Shown here: positions 1 through 8,055 of the stretch, piece after piece | Layout of the letters: every line of letters begins with the position of its first letter | How positions within the stretch are numbered: position 1 is the stretch's first letter | NCBI GenBank assembly: GCA_942492835.1 | Contig: OW818645.1 | Span: forward strand, 992,001-1,056,000 | DNA length: 64,000 nucleotides | Source: GWB2-37-7 sp942492835 | GTDB lineage: Bacteria > Bacillota > Clostridia > Lutisporales > Lutisporaceae | Direction: 5' to 3' | Made by a program: the position numbers and the translations under genes | Notes under the pieces: generated by a model | Seen by the model: the letters and a program-made list of their open reading frames with translations, nothing else | Told to the model about the DNA's origin: nothing | The model's database searches: none

Positions 1-322
1 CAACTACCATTTCAATAGCTCCGCCATAACCCTTGGGTGCAATCATAACTGTATAGCCTGATAAGCTGCCTCCCGTTTTTGCCTCATAAATATCGCGAAC
101 GATGCTGTAATCAGGATTTGCTTGTATTGTAGTTAATTTTGCTTCTTCAAGCATAGTAAATTCATCTGCAGTTGGAAGAACTAATTGTCTTGCCTCATTG
201 TTAGATTTCTCTATTTGATCTGCTATTTTTGCATAGGTAATTTCATTTGTAAGACCTAATAATATTGCTGCAATAACACAAATGATCAAAAGTACGCCTG
301 ATAATCTAATATAATCACGCAC
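1..322 (-). CDS. rnfG: Electron transport complex subunit RnfG (3' part missing, cut by window edge)
   Basis: N-terminal ~107 residues of RnfG, the membrane-anchored periplasm-facing flavoprotein of the Rnf ferredoxin:NAD+ oxidoreductase. The reading frame is open through base 1, so the FMN-attachment region lies outside. The start is a GTG at 322 that overlaps the last bases of rnfD, typical of translationally coupled rnf genes. Visible are one N-terminal membrane helix (about residues 5-24) and, near the edge, the family-typical stretch GYTVMIAPKGYGGAIEM, which precedes the flavin-binding fold. The order rnfC-rnfD-rnfG is that of clostridial rnfCDGEAB operons, so rnfE, rnfA and rnfB are expected beyond the left edge (inference). 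Confidence 0.9.
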   Translation of the reverse strand, partial: MRDYIRLSGVLLIICVIAAILLGLTNEITYAKIADQIEKSNNEARQLVLPTADEFTMLEEAKLTTIQANPDYSIVRDIYEAKTGGSLSGYTVMIAPKGYGGAIEMVV

Positions 323-1265
323 GAGCTTTCACCCCCCCAAACTTTCTTGGTAAAGTAAATCTGTCAATTAGAGGTGTTGCAATATTCATAAGAAGTATTG
401 AATAGGACACACCTTCTGGATATCCACCATAAAATCTTATAACTGAAGTTAAAAGTCCACAGCTTAAGGCAAATATAATTTGACCTTTTGCAGTCATTGG
501 TGAGGACGAATAATCAGTAGCCATAAATATAGCACCGAGGAATAATCCGCCACCGAACAAGTGATATGGTACAATTGTTAAATCAAAGCCACTAAATAAC
601 AAGGTTAAAACACCAACTGTAGCAATGTATGTCAAGGGTATTCTTGGACTTATTACTTTTCTATATAGTAGATAAAGTCCACCTATCAATAATGCTAAGG
701 CTGAAGTCTCACCTATGCAACCACCAATATTACCCACAAACATATTCCAAACACTTGGTAGTACTCCCGTTGCTTCAGTTCCCTTTAGTATTGCCATTGG
801 AGTAGCTGTTGTTACTGCATCTATACCTGGTTTAACCCATGAAGTCATATCAACAGGCCATGATGCAAAAAGCATCGCTCTTGCAGCAAGTGCAGGGTTT
901 ACAAAGTTATATCCTACTCCTCCAAAGCATTGCTTAACCAAAGCAATAGCAAATATAGCACCTATAGCTAACATCCACCATGGCAGTGTAACTGGAACGT
1001 TGAAAGCTAGTAGTATACCTGTTACTACTGCACTGAAATCATTTATCGTAACAGGTTTTTTCATTATTTTCTGCATTACTACCTCTGTTGCTACTGCAAA
1101 ACCCACAGAAACCATCGTTAGCCATAATGCTTTTAAACCAAAAAAATATATCCCCACAACCAAAGCAGGCAGTAATGCTATTATAACATCGATCATTATT
1201 CTTTTTGTAGATTCTCCTGACCTAATATGAGGTGAGGATGATACTAAAAATCTAGTGTTTTCCAA
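315..1265 (-). CDS. rnfD: Electron transport complex subunit RnfD
   Basis: Integral membrane subunit of the Rnf complex, which couples ferredoxin oxidation and NAD+ reduction to Na+ or H+ export. 316 residues with about nine or ten hydrophobic helices, the usual family size. The motif DAVTTATPM (residues 149-157) corresponds to the place where RnfD/NqrB proteins carry a phosphoester-linked FMN on a threonine; T155 is the likely attachment residue by analogy with the family SGAT motif. The conserved NPALAARA segment at about 123-130 is present. It begins 12 bases after the rnfC stop and overlaps rnfG at its end, so the three genes form one operon. Confidence 0.95.
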   Translation of the reverse strand: MENTRFLVSSSPHIRSGESTKRIMIDVIIALLPALVVGIYFFGLKALWLTMVSVGFAVATEVVMQKIMKKPVTINDFSAVVTGILLAFNVPVTLPWWMLAIGAIFAIALVKQCFGGVGYNFVNPALAARAMLFASWPVDMTSWVKPGIDAVTTATPMAILKGTEATGVLPSVWNMFVGNIGGCIGETSALALLIGGLYLLYRKVISPRIPLTYIATVGVLTLLFSGFDLTIVPYHLFGGGLFLGAIFMATDYSSSPMTAKGQIIFALSCGLLTSVIRFYGGYPEGVSYSILLMNIATPLIDRFTLPRKFGGVKARA

Positions 1266-1277
1266 CTTTTTACCCCC

Positions 1278-2612
1278 CTATTGCTTAGCTTGAGCTTTCT
1301 TGCGTTTTGCAACAATTTCTCTTTTTGCTAATCTTATAGATTCAACTAGTGGTCTCTTTGCAGGACATACAAAGGAACAACTACCACATTCTATACAATC
1401 CATAGCATTCAAGCTTTCTGCTTGATCAAAATTATTTAGCAATGCATGAGCGCTTAGATTAGCTGGCATAAGATTAATCGGGCAAACACCTACGCATTTT
1501 CCACATCTAATACAGTTTGATGCTTCAGGTAATCTCGATTCCTCTTCACCTAATACTAATATTCCAGAAGTACCCTTTATTACTGGTACATCTAAATAAA
1601 ATTGTGCTATACCCATCATAGGGCCTCCTGCAATAAGCTTTTGTGGATTGCCCTTGAATCCGCCGCATTGCTCAACTATGTCCTTGAAAGAAGTACCTAT
1701 TTTAACAAGCAGGTTCTTTGGATTGTTTATACCCTCACCTGTTATAGTAACAATTCTCTCTACCAGAGGCATACCTGTCTTAATTGCTTTACCAACTGCT
1801 GCAGCTGTACCAACGTTGTTAACAACCACACCTACATCTGCTGGCAAACCACCTGATGGAACTTGTCTTTTAGTACAGGCATATATAAGTTGCTTTTCTG
1901 CACCCTGTGGATACTTCGCATGTAGTGCTACTACTTCAATACCATCCTTACCTTCCGCAGCTTTCTGCATAACCTCGATAGCATCAAGTTTATTGTCCTC
2001 TATGCCAATGTAGCCCTTCATAACATTTAATGATTTCATCAACCCTTGAAGTCCAAATACTACTTCTTCTGGGCTTTCTAACATCAATCTATGGTCTGCT
2101 GTAAGATAAGGCTCGCACTCAGCACCGTTTAATATTATAGTATCAACTTTTTTCTCAGGCGGTGGTGCAAGCTTTACATGAGTTGGAAACGCAGCTCCAC
2201 CCATGCCAACTATACCAGCTTCCTTGATGATATTTTTTATATCATCTGCTGATAAGCTCTCTAAACTTCCTTTTGATGAAACACTTTCATGAATCGTATC
2301 CTGCATATCGTTTTCAATAACAACACAGGTAACTTTTGTTCCACCAGTATACATTCTTGGCTCAATGGCAATTACCTTACCGGAAACACTTGAGTGTACA
2401 GGAACAGATACAAAGCCCTTAGCCTCACCAATCTTTTGTCCAACCTTTACTATGTCTCCAACGTTTACTATAGGGTCACAGGGTGCACCTATATGCTGCT
2501 GCATTGGAATGACAACAGTTTTTGGCGGTTCTGCCTTTACAAGTGCAATTTTCTCAGTTGCTTTCTTGCTATGTGGTGGATGAGTTCCGCCCTTAAAAGT
2601 CAGTTTTTTCAT
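1278..2612 (-). CDS. rnfC: Electron transport complex subunit RnfC
   Basis: Peripheral NADH-oxidising/reducing subunit of Rnf. In order: a biotinyl-lipoyl-like N-terminal region (about 1-110), a Nqo1/NuoF-like nucleotide/FMN-binding domain (GMGGAAFPTH at about 136-145; LNGAECEPYLTADHR), an SLBB-like region, and two [4Fe-4S] motifs CIRCGKCVGVCP (about 367-378) and CIECGSCSFVCP (about 406-417), then a basic tail. The start chosen is the ATG at 2612, because the GTG at 2627 that extends the frame by five codons is itself part of the ribosome binding site AAGAGGTG. First gene of the rnf operon. Some clostridial RnfC carry further C-terminal extensions; this one does not. Confidence 0.95.
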   Translation of the reverse strand: MKKLTFKGGTHPPHSKKATEKIALVKAEPPKTVVIPMQQHIGAPCDPIVNVGDIVKVGQKIGEAKGFVSVPVHSSVSGKVIAIEPRMYTGGTKVTCVVIENDMQDTIHESVSSKGSLESLSADDIKNIIKEAGIVGMGGAAFPTHVKLAPPPEKKVDTIILNGAECEPYLTADHRLMLESPEEVVFGLQGLMKSLNVMKGYIGIEDNKLDAIEVMQKAAEGKDGIEVVALHAKYPQGAEKQLIYACTKRQVPSGGLPADVGVVVNNVGTAAAVGKAIKTGMPLVERIVTITGEGINNPKNLLVKIGTSFKDIVEQCGGFKGNPQKLIAGGPMMGIAQFYLDVPVIKGTSGILVLGEEESRLPEASNCIRCGKCVGVCPINLMPANLSAHALLNNFDQAESLNAMDCIECGSCSFVCPAKRPLVESIRLAKREIVAKRKKAQAKQ

Positions 2613-2935
2613 ACTCAATTTTGTCACCTCTTGTAAATTTTAAATTTGTAAATGCATTGCTATAATCTTTTCATAAAGCTATATCTAACATGTTATTAAT
2701 TATACATTTGCTGAAACAGTGCATTTCGCGGATTGCTACAATAATTTTTATTCGACATTATTGTTTAAAAACCTTTTGATGATTGACATGCATAATAATT
2801 TAATATTTAACAAATTATAATTATATATTTTTTAGCATTACCAGCTTTGATAATTTTATCCTTTCTTTATTATTATCAACTATTAAAGAATAATTTTCAC
2901 CTGCGTTACAAATACTATATTAGAGGTGAATTTTC
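2613..2935. promoter_or_regulatory. Divergent intergenic region rnfC / DUF3189-like gene
   Basis: About 320 very AT-rich bases separate the divergently transcribed rnfC and the next gene, so promoters for both must lie here. On the minus strand a TATAAT-like hexamer occurs about 85 bases upstream of the rnfC start, but no well-spaced -35 box was found. The plus-strand gene has a clear ribosome binding site (AGAGGTGAA) just before 2936. I see no riboswitch-like structure or ORF in the gap. Confidence 0.4.
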
Positions 2936-3463
2936 ATGATAATCATATACAATTGTTATGGCGGCACACACTCGTCAATTTTGACTTCTGCTGTACATTT
3001 AGGGATACTTCCCTCTAATAGAATACCATCAAAACAAGAAATTTTAAATACGGAGTATTTTAACAAATTGCATTATAAGGATATGGGGCGTTTGATTTTT
3101 CATGGTATGGATGAGTATGGAAACAAAGTATACACAATAGGACGAGGAACATCAAAAGCTCTTATTCCTGCTCTGCGAAATCTTTCTTTAGAAATGCATA
3201 AATTATATGATGTAAATGAAGGCTTCGCTTATGTAAACACATCTGGAACTGTGCCAATCTCAATGACACTTGGCGGTTTTTTTTCCAGAGGATTAAAAAT
3301 AGACTTTATTGGTGTGCCTCTTTTAGCTATTGGAGCACAGCATACATATAACAATATAGTGACTTTGGCTCAAAAAACAAAACAATTGTGCATGGAAAAG
3401 CCTGACGATTGTTTTTTAATAGAAATGAGTGAAAAAGGTCAAATCAGCACATATAAATGTTGA
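2936..3463 (+). CDS. DUF3189-family protein of unknown function
   Basis: 175-residue protein resembling the DUF3189 family found in clostridia and related spore formers; no biochemical function is established. The N-terminus (MIIIYNCYGGTHSS) looks like a nucleotide-fold first strand with a GGTHSS loop, and the middle has IGRGTSKALIPALRNL, another glycine-rich stretch. It has no membrane helix or signal peptide. It is transcribed alone on the plus strand between the rnf operon and the NuoF-like gene, both on the minus strand. Its stop codon lies inside the terminator hairpin shared with the convergent gene. The family call is from recall of sequence features and is moderately secure; function is unknown. 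Confidence 0.65.
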   Translation: MIIIYNCYGGTHSSILTSAVHLGILPSNRIPSKQEILNTEYFNKLHYKDMGRLIFHGMDEYGNKVYTIGRGTSKALIPALRNLSLEMHKLYDVNEGFAYVNTSGTVPISMTLGGFFSRGLKIDFIGVPLLAIGAQHTYNNIVTLAQKTKQLCMEKPDDCFLIEMSEKGQISTYKC

Positions 3464-3477
3464 TTTGACCTTTTCTT
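3433..3477. terminator. Bidirectional terminator between convergent genes
   Basis: A 17-bp inverted repeat (3433-3449 with 3458-3474, one mismatch) with an 8-base loop, flanked by A/T runs on both sides. It lies between the converging DUF3189-like gene (its stop codon is inside the right arm) and the NuoF-like gene, so it can stop transcription from both directions. Confidence 0.8.
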
Positions 3478-3482
3478 GTTAA

Positions 3483-5276
3483 TTAAGCCTTTATTATTGC
3501 ACTAAATGGACATTTCTCCATACATAATCCACACTTAATGCATTTATCATTTGCAATTTTGTAAGGTGTCTTTGGCTTTCCTGCTATTGCACTGACAGGA
3601 CATTGCTTAGCACATATTCCGCAGCCTTTACATTTATCTTCTATAATTGTAAATTTAGCTAAGCCCTTACATACGCCAGCTGGACATCTCTTTTCATAAA
3701 TATGAGCTTCGTACTCATCTCTAAAATATCTCAAAGTTGAAAGTACAGGGTTTGGAGCTGTTTGTCCAAGACCACAAAGAGCAGAGCTCTTAATAGTATT
3801 AGCTAGTGTCTCAAGCTTTTCTATATCTCCATCTACGCCTTTACCTTCTACTATTCTATCGAGTATTTCAAGCATTCTCTTTGTACCTTCACGGCATGGA
3901 GTACATTTGCCGCAAGATTCATCAACTGTGAAGTCTAAGAAGAATCTAGCTATGTCAACCATGCAGTTGTCTTCATCCATAACTATAAGTCCGCCTGAAC
4001 CCATCATTGAGCCAAGAGCTATTAGGTTATCATAATCTATTGGAACATCTAAATGCTCTGCTGGTATACATCCGCCTGAAGGTCCGCCAGTTTGTGCTGC
4101 CTTATACTTCTTACCGTTTGGTATACCACCGCCGATTTCATAAATAACCTCTCTCATTGTTGTACCCATTGGTATTTCAACAAGACCTGTGTTGTTTATC
4201 TTTCCACCTAAAGCAAAAACCTTAGTACCCTTTGATTTTTCTGTACCCATCGATGCAAACCATTCTGCTCCATTGTTAATTATTGCAGTAATATTTGCAT
4301 AGGTTTCAACATTATTTAGTATTGTAGGCTTTCCAAACAGACCTTTTACTGCTGGGAATGGAGGTCTTGGTCTTGGCATACCCCTTTGGCCTTCAATAGA
4401 AGCAATAAGTGCTGTTTCTTCACCACATACGAAAGCTCCTGCACCTAGTCTTATTTCTAGGTCAAAGTTAAAATCAGTACCCATTATGTTTTTACCAAGT
4501 AGTCCATACTCTCTTGCTTGACCAATAGCTATAGTTAATCTCTTAACAGCTATTGGATATTCTGCTCTTATATATACATAGCCTTGAGACGAACCAATTG
4601 CAAAAGCTGCTATTGTCATTGCTTCGATTACTGAGTGAGGGTCTCCCTCAAGAACACTTCTGTCCATGAATGCGCCTGGATCTCCCTCATCTGCATTACA
4701 AAGCACATACTTTTGATCTCCTTGTGATTTGGCAGCAAAATCCCACTTTGTACCTGTTGGGAATCCCCCGCCCCCTCTTCCTCTAAGGCCAGATTTCTTA
4801 ATTGTATCTATAACATCAGCTGAAGTCATGGTTGTCAATACCTTCTCCAAAGCTTTATAACCATCAAATGCGATATACTCATCAATATTTTCAGGATTAA
4901 TAATACCGCAGTTTCGGAGAGCAATTCTAAATTGCTTCTTATAGAAGTCAACTTCATTTATTGACTTAATATTATCATTTTCTACTGTTTCAGCATAAAG
5001 AAGTCTCTTTACAGGTCTACCTTTTATAAGATGTTCATTTACAATCTCTTCAACATCCTCTGGCTTTACAAGGCTGTAGAAGGATGCTTCAGGATAAATT
5101 ATAACTACTGGACCTAAAGCACATAGACCAAAGCAACCTGTTCTTTCTATAATAACTTCATTATCTAATCCATTTTTCTTTATAAGATCTTCAAAGTTTT
5201 TTGCGATTTGCTCTGAATTTGAGGATGTACAGCCAGTACCCTTGCAAATCATAACATGGGAACGATACATTTCCAT
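3483..5276 (-). CDS. NuoF/HydB-like NAD(P)H-binding flavoprotein subunit
   Basis: 597-residue soluble subunit of the HydB/HndC/NuoF type, which carries FMN, binds NAD(P)H and in bifurcating hydrogenases passes electrons between NADH and iron-sulfur clusters. Domains in order: thioredoxin-like [2Fe-2S] domain (C11, C16, C48, C52), Nqo1-type FMN/NADH fold (GRGGGGFPTG at 166-175, acidic NADEGDPGAF at 194-203), SLBB domain, [4Fe-4S] N3-type site (ESCGKCTPC at 453-461, C501), and a C-terminal 2x[4Fe-4S] ferredoxin domain (549-560, 579-590). Last gene of a NuoE / HATPase / HndB-like / NuoF-like operon. The expected NuoG/HydA-type catalytic subunit does not follow; the strand changes instead. Partner therefore unknown from this window. 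Confidence 0.92.
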   Translation of the reverse strand: MEMYRSHVMICKGTGCTSSNSEQIAKNFEDLIKKNGLDNEVIIERTGCFGLCALGPVVIIYPEASFYSLVKPEDVEEIVNEHLIKGRPVKRLLYAETVENDNIKSINEVDFYKKQFRIALRNCGIINPENIDEYIAFDGYKALEKVLTTMTSADVIDTIKKSGLRGRGGGGFPTGTKWDFAAKSQGDQKYVLCNADEGDPGAFMDRSVLEGDPHSVIEAMTIAAFAIGSSQGYVYIRAEYPIAVKRLTIAIGQAREYGLLGKNIMGTDFNFDLEIRLGAGAFVCGEETALIASIEGQRGMPRPRPPFPAVKGLFGKPTILNNVETYANITAIINNGAEWFASMGTEKSKGTKVFALGGKINNTGLVEIPMGTTMREVIYEIGGGIPNGKKYKAAQTGGPSGGCIPAEHLDVPIDYDNLIALGSMMGSGGLIVMDEDNCMVDIARFFLDFTVDESCGKCTPCREGTKRMLEILDRIVEGKGVDGDIEKLETLANTIKSSALCGLGQTAPNPVLSTLRYFRDEYEAHIYEKRCPAGVCKGLAKFTIIEDKCKGCGICAKQCPVSAIAGKPKTPYKIANDKCIKCGLCMEKCPFSAIIKA

Positions 5277-5319
5277 TTATTCTTACCCCCTAATAGATTT
5301 CTGAATCGCTCAGTTTTAC

Positions 5320-5685
5320 TTATTTTTCAGCTCCGATAGTGTATTCATCAACTACCTTGCCTTGCTTTACGTGTTCGTTTACTATTCTTATAGCTTTTGC
5401 AGGAGTAACCTTAACATATGTTACTTTGTCCTCTCCCGGTCTATAAACCTCAACTATTGGCTCTAATCTGCACATACCTATGCAACCTGTTTGTGCAACA
5501 ACTACATCTGATAGTTCGTTCTTCTTTACTTCATCCATTATGGAAACAAGCACTGGTCTAGCACCTGCAGCTATGCCACATGTTGCCATACCTACTACTA
5601 TTCTTGTTCCTGTTCTGTCTTTTCTAACATTTATAGTTTCTAAGGTTTTCTTTCTTATTTCTTCTAACTCTTTAAGAGTTTTCAT
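5320..5685 (-). CDS. HndB-like thioredoxin-fold [2Fe-2S] ferredoxin
   Basis: 121-residue protein of the HndB type (small subunit of NADP-reducing hydrogenases), with a thioredoxin-like [2Fe-2S] ferredoxin fold. Cysteines visible at C36 (ATCGIAAGAR), C68 and C72 (TGCIGMC). The second of the usual four ligands (C-x4-C) is not a cysteine here, so the cluster must be ligated differently or be absent; this also appears to hold for known HndB proteins, but I cannot verify that here. It overlaps the preceding HATPase stop by one base (TAATG), implying translational coupling, and is followed 43 bases later by the NuoF-like gene. Confidence 0.85.
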   Translation of the reverse strand: MKTLKELEEIRKKTLETINVRKDRTGTRIVVGMATCGIAAGARPVLVSIMDEVKKNELSDVVVAQTGCIGMCRLEPIVEVYRPGEDKVTYVKVTPAKAIRIVNEHVKQGKVVDEYTIGAEK

Positions 5686-6239
5686 TATAATACACCTCCG
5701 CGCAAATTACTTAAACCCTCATCAATATAACCCTTTATCCAATCAAGTACACTAGGTTCTGACAGCGGAACTTCTTCTCCAAGAGTCTGCCTTATTTCTC
5801 TGGTGTCAAAGCAAAACTCCTCTTGGTTAATTTTATGAGTATAGAAAAAATCTACGTTGTCTGCTCCTAATATAAGGCTAACCATAGTTTCTGTTATATT
5901 ACCAATAGGCGCCCTGTCAATATGACTATACTTAAATGTAGCTATAAGCTTGGTTCCCACATTTTTTTGTGATTCTATAACTAAATCTCCTTCACATCTT
6001 TGGCATGCAGCCAACATAAGCGGTATCCCTAGTCCAACCTTTCTGGTGGTTCTGCTTGTTACAAAAGGATCTTTTACCCTTTGTGCCTCCTCATTGTCCA
6101 TGCCATAACCATTATCTTTAAGGATAATAGTCAATATATCATCTTCTATATTCTCATTGATTTCAATTTCAACAAGATTTGCGGCAGCTGTTATTGAGTT
6201 TTGTACGAGATCTAGAATGTGAAGTGCAAGCTCTTTCAT
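5685..6239 (-). CDS. GHKL ATPase (histidine-kinase-like ATP-binding protein) in hydrogenase operon
   Basis: 184-residue protein with a HATPase_c (GHKL) fold but no phosphorylatable histidine domain. The N-box is LVQNSITAAA (about 12-21), the G1 box DNGYGMD (about 42-48) and the G2-like loop GLGIPL (about 69-74). A further ~80 residues without recognisable motif follow. Genes like this sit between the NuoE-like and HndB-like genes in several clostridial hydrogenase operons, where their role is not established; assembly, ATP-dependent regulation, or anti-sigma-like partner binding are possible. It starts 2 bases after the NuoE-like stop. Confidence 0.8.
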   Translation of the reverse strand: MKELALHILDLVQNSITAAANLVEIEINENIEDDILTIILKDNGYGMDNEEAQRVKDPFVTSRTTRKVGLGIPLMLAACQRCEGDLVIESQKNVGTKLIATFKYSHIDRAPIGNITETMVSLILGADNVDFFYTHKINQEEFCFDTREIRQTLGEEVPLSEPSVLDWIKGYIDEGLSNLRGGVL

Positions 6240-6241
6240 AC

Positions 6242-6721
6242 TTATTCCTGGTATTTTCTTAATATGTCTGGAATATCTTCTGGAACCAATTTACCATAAA
6301 CATCTTCGCCAACTGTCATTACTGGTGCAAGACCACAGCATCCGATACATCTAGTTGCTTCTATAGTAAATAAGCCTTCTTCAGTTGTTTCTCCTGGTTT
6401 AATACCAAGCTCTTTCTGTACTTTTTCAATAACACCTTGTGAATTCTTAACATAACATGCTGTACCCAAACATACACTTACTGTATATTTTCCTCTTGGT
6501 TTTAATGTAAATCTTGAGTAGAATGTAGCAACGCCATATATCTCTGCCATTGAAACACCAATAGCTTCAGATATCTTTCTTTGTGCTTCTTCTGGCAAGT
6601 ACCCAAACAACTCTTGAGTCTCGTGAAGTAATGGCATCAACGCTCCTTGTTGATCCTTGTTTTCATTTATGAAATGTTCCAACTTATCTAGCTTTTCTTT
6701 GAATTCCCCATCAGTCATCAA
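6242..6721 (-). CDS. NuoE/HydC-like [2Fe-2S] subunit
   Basis: 159-residue thioredoxin-like [2Fe-2S] subunit of the NuoE/HydC/HndA family. The N-terminal helical bundle (about 1-70, with the conserved segment IYGVATFYSRF) is followed by the cluster-binding domain with C84 and C89 (VCLGTACY) and C125 and C129 (CIGCCG). It is the first gene of the operon with the GHKL ATPase, HndB-like and NuoF-like genes; together they resemble the non-catalytic half of an NAD(P)-linked hydrogenase or an NADH:ferredoxin module. ATG start preceded by GGAGGGGT-like sequence. Upstream is a 265-base gap that separates it from the PHP gene. Confidence 0.92.
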   Translation of the reverse strand: MMTDGEFKEKLDKLEHFINENKDQQGALMPLLHETQELFGYLPEEAQRKISEAIGVSMAEIYGVATFYSRFTLKPRGKYTVSVCLGTACYVKNSQGVIEKVQKELGIKPGETTEEGLFTIEATRCIGCCGLAPVMTVGEDVYGKLVPEDIPDILRKYQE

Positions 6722-6986
6722 AGAGAACCCCTCCTTACATTTTGATCATACTAATTTATTTAATTGACAGAAATTTATCAATTAAACTTCCATAAATATT
6801 GTAACACATCTATTAGTTTTTTTTAACATATATTTAAAAATTTATTATATATTTTCATAATTTCTCGAAATCCCTTGTATTTACTATGATTAGCTCGATT
6901 TTTGTTGTAATTTTTTATATGTTTTGTGTATTATTCTTTATTTTCAAGTATTAATTAAAGTCATAAAATAAAAGTCTTAGGCTTCC

Positions 6987-7697
6987 CTATGACTTTAATG
7001 ATATAAACAGTTGATTTATACTTAGATATTCCATTTTTATAAAGTGTTCTCGTTCACTGATATCCCATAAGTAATGTGCATCTGATGATACTATATGCTT
7101 GTAATTCTTAAGAAATGGATTCTTTTCTATTATTTTTTCCGGTTTTTCCTTCTTAGAAAACTCTACTACAGGTACTTTAAGAGAAGGCGGTATAAAGCCA
7201 AGATTGCTAATTATGCTATATGACGTTCTATCTACATGAGCCGGAATACACAAACCATCAAGCTTCTCTGTCATTGCAAATATTTCCTCTATGGAAAACT
7301 TGCATGAGGACAAAAGCAGCTTGTCTAGCTTGCCTATGACTTCATCATGAGTATTAAGCAACGATTGTTTTCCAAAAAGTTCTTCATTGTTTTGTATATT
7401 TGGTAGTGAGTCATAAATAATCTGTCCAAATTCTAATGCACTATCTATTTTTTTAAACAAGCAAATCAGATGAACTTCTTCCTTACTTTGAACCTCAATA
7501 CCTGGAATAACAGTTACACCGTTATTTCTAGCGACCTCTATAACAGCCTCCAAATTGTTACAGCAATTATGATCTGTTATAGCGATCATGTCTAGTCCCT
7601 TTAGTAAAGCCATATTTATTATATTATTTGGTGTCATGTCCTCATCACCGCAAGGTGATAAAGCTGTGTGAATATGTAAATCGACAGCAAACTCCAT
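6987..7697 (-). CDS. PHP-domain phosphoesterase
   Basis: 236 residues with a PHP (polymerase and histidinol phosphatase) metal-binding domain. Metal ligands visible: H8 and H10 (DLHIHT), D42-H43 (AITDHN), a glutamate in PGIEVQ, a histidine in IPAHVDR, and D-H in SSDAHY near the end. PHP proteins hydrolyse phosphomonoesters or nucleotide phosphates; the substrate here is unknown. Start codon lies one base after the stop of the preceding DRTGG-like gene, so it belongs to the hydrogenase-sensor operon. The context (two DRTGG proteins, an anti-sigma-like ATPase, an H-cluster protein) suggests turnover of a signalling nucleotide or phosphorylated partner, which is inference only. Confidence 0.88.
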   Translation of the reverse strand: MEFAVDLHIHTALSPCGDEDMTPNNIINMALLKGLDMIAITDHNCCNNLEAVIEVARNNGVTVIPGIEVQSKEEVHLICLFKKIDSALEFGQIIYDSLPNIQNNEELFGKQSLLNTHDEVIGKLDKLLLSSCKFSIEEIFAMTEKLDGLCIPAHVDRTSYSIISNLGFIPPSLKVPVVEFSKKEKPEKIIEKNPFLKNYKHIVSSDAHYLWDISEREHFIKMEYLSINQLFISLKS

Positions 7698-7698
7698 T

Positions 7699-8034
7699 TT
7701 ACTTACCTATGCCCATCTTTTCAAGCTCTACAGCTATTTGATAAGCGTTAAGTGAAGTACTGAGTACAGGAATACCTTCTTCCTCCGCTTTTTTAAGAGC
7801 GTCTATATCTACTTCAATTTCTTCTGGCACTATGATACATCCCAAATCAAGTAAAGATGCTACAGCTACTACATTTGCATGAGACATTACAGTTATCCAT
7901 ACATTGCCCTTGTTTGCGTGCGACATTACCCAGCTTAAAAGGTCACATATATATACACCACTTATCTCTTTGTCCATTTGATCTGAACCCGCTAATACTT
8001 TAGCATTTATTTTCTCGCAAATAGTTTTTATCAT
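7699..8034 (-). CDS. DRTGG-like domain protein (second copy)
   Basis: 111-residue single-domain protein resembling the DRTGG / HPr-kinase N-terminal fold, with alternating strands and helices and hydrophobic patches such as NVVAVASLLDLGCIIVPE. DRTGG domains occur in phosphotransacetylase and in CBS-domain regulators and are thought to bind ligands; no enzymatic residues are seen. The start chosen is the ATG at 8034, since the in-frame ATG at 8040 is only two bases from the AGGAGG ribosome binding site. It lies between the hydrogenase-like gene and the PHP gene in one operon. Paralogous in type to the protein at 9790-10143, with low overall identity by eye. Confidence 0.7.
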   Translation of the reverse strand: MIKTICEKINAKVLAGSDQMDKEISGVYICDLLSWVMSHANKGNVWITVMSHANVVAVASLLDLGCIIVPEEIEVDIDALKKAEEEGIPVLSTSLNAYQIAVELEKMGIGK

Positions 8035-8055
8035 AATCATTACCTCCTATTTTTA

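Noticed and set aside
715..1230. Plus-strand 171-aa ORF opposite rnfD
   Set aside because: It is the antisense shadow of rnfD, whose protein is a clear family match; the shadow has no ribosome binding site and no recognisable domain.
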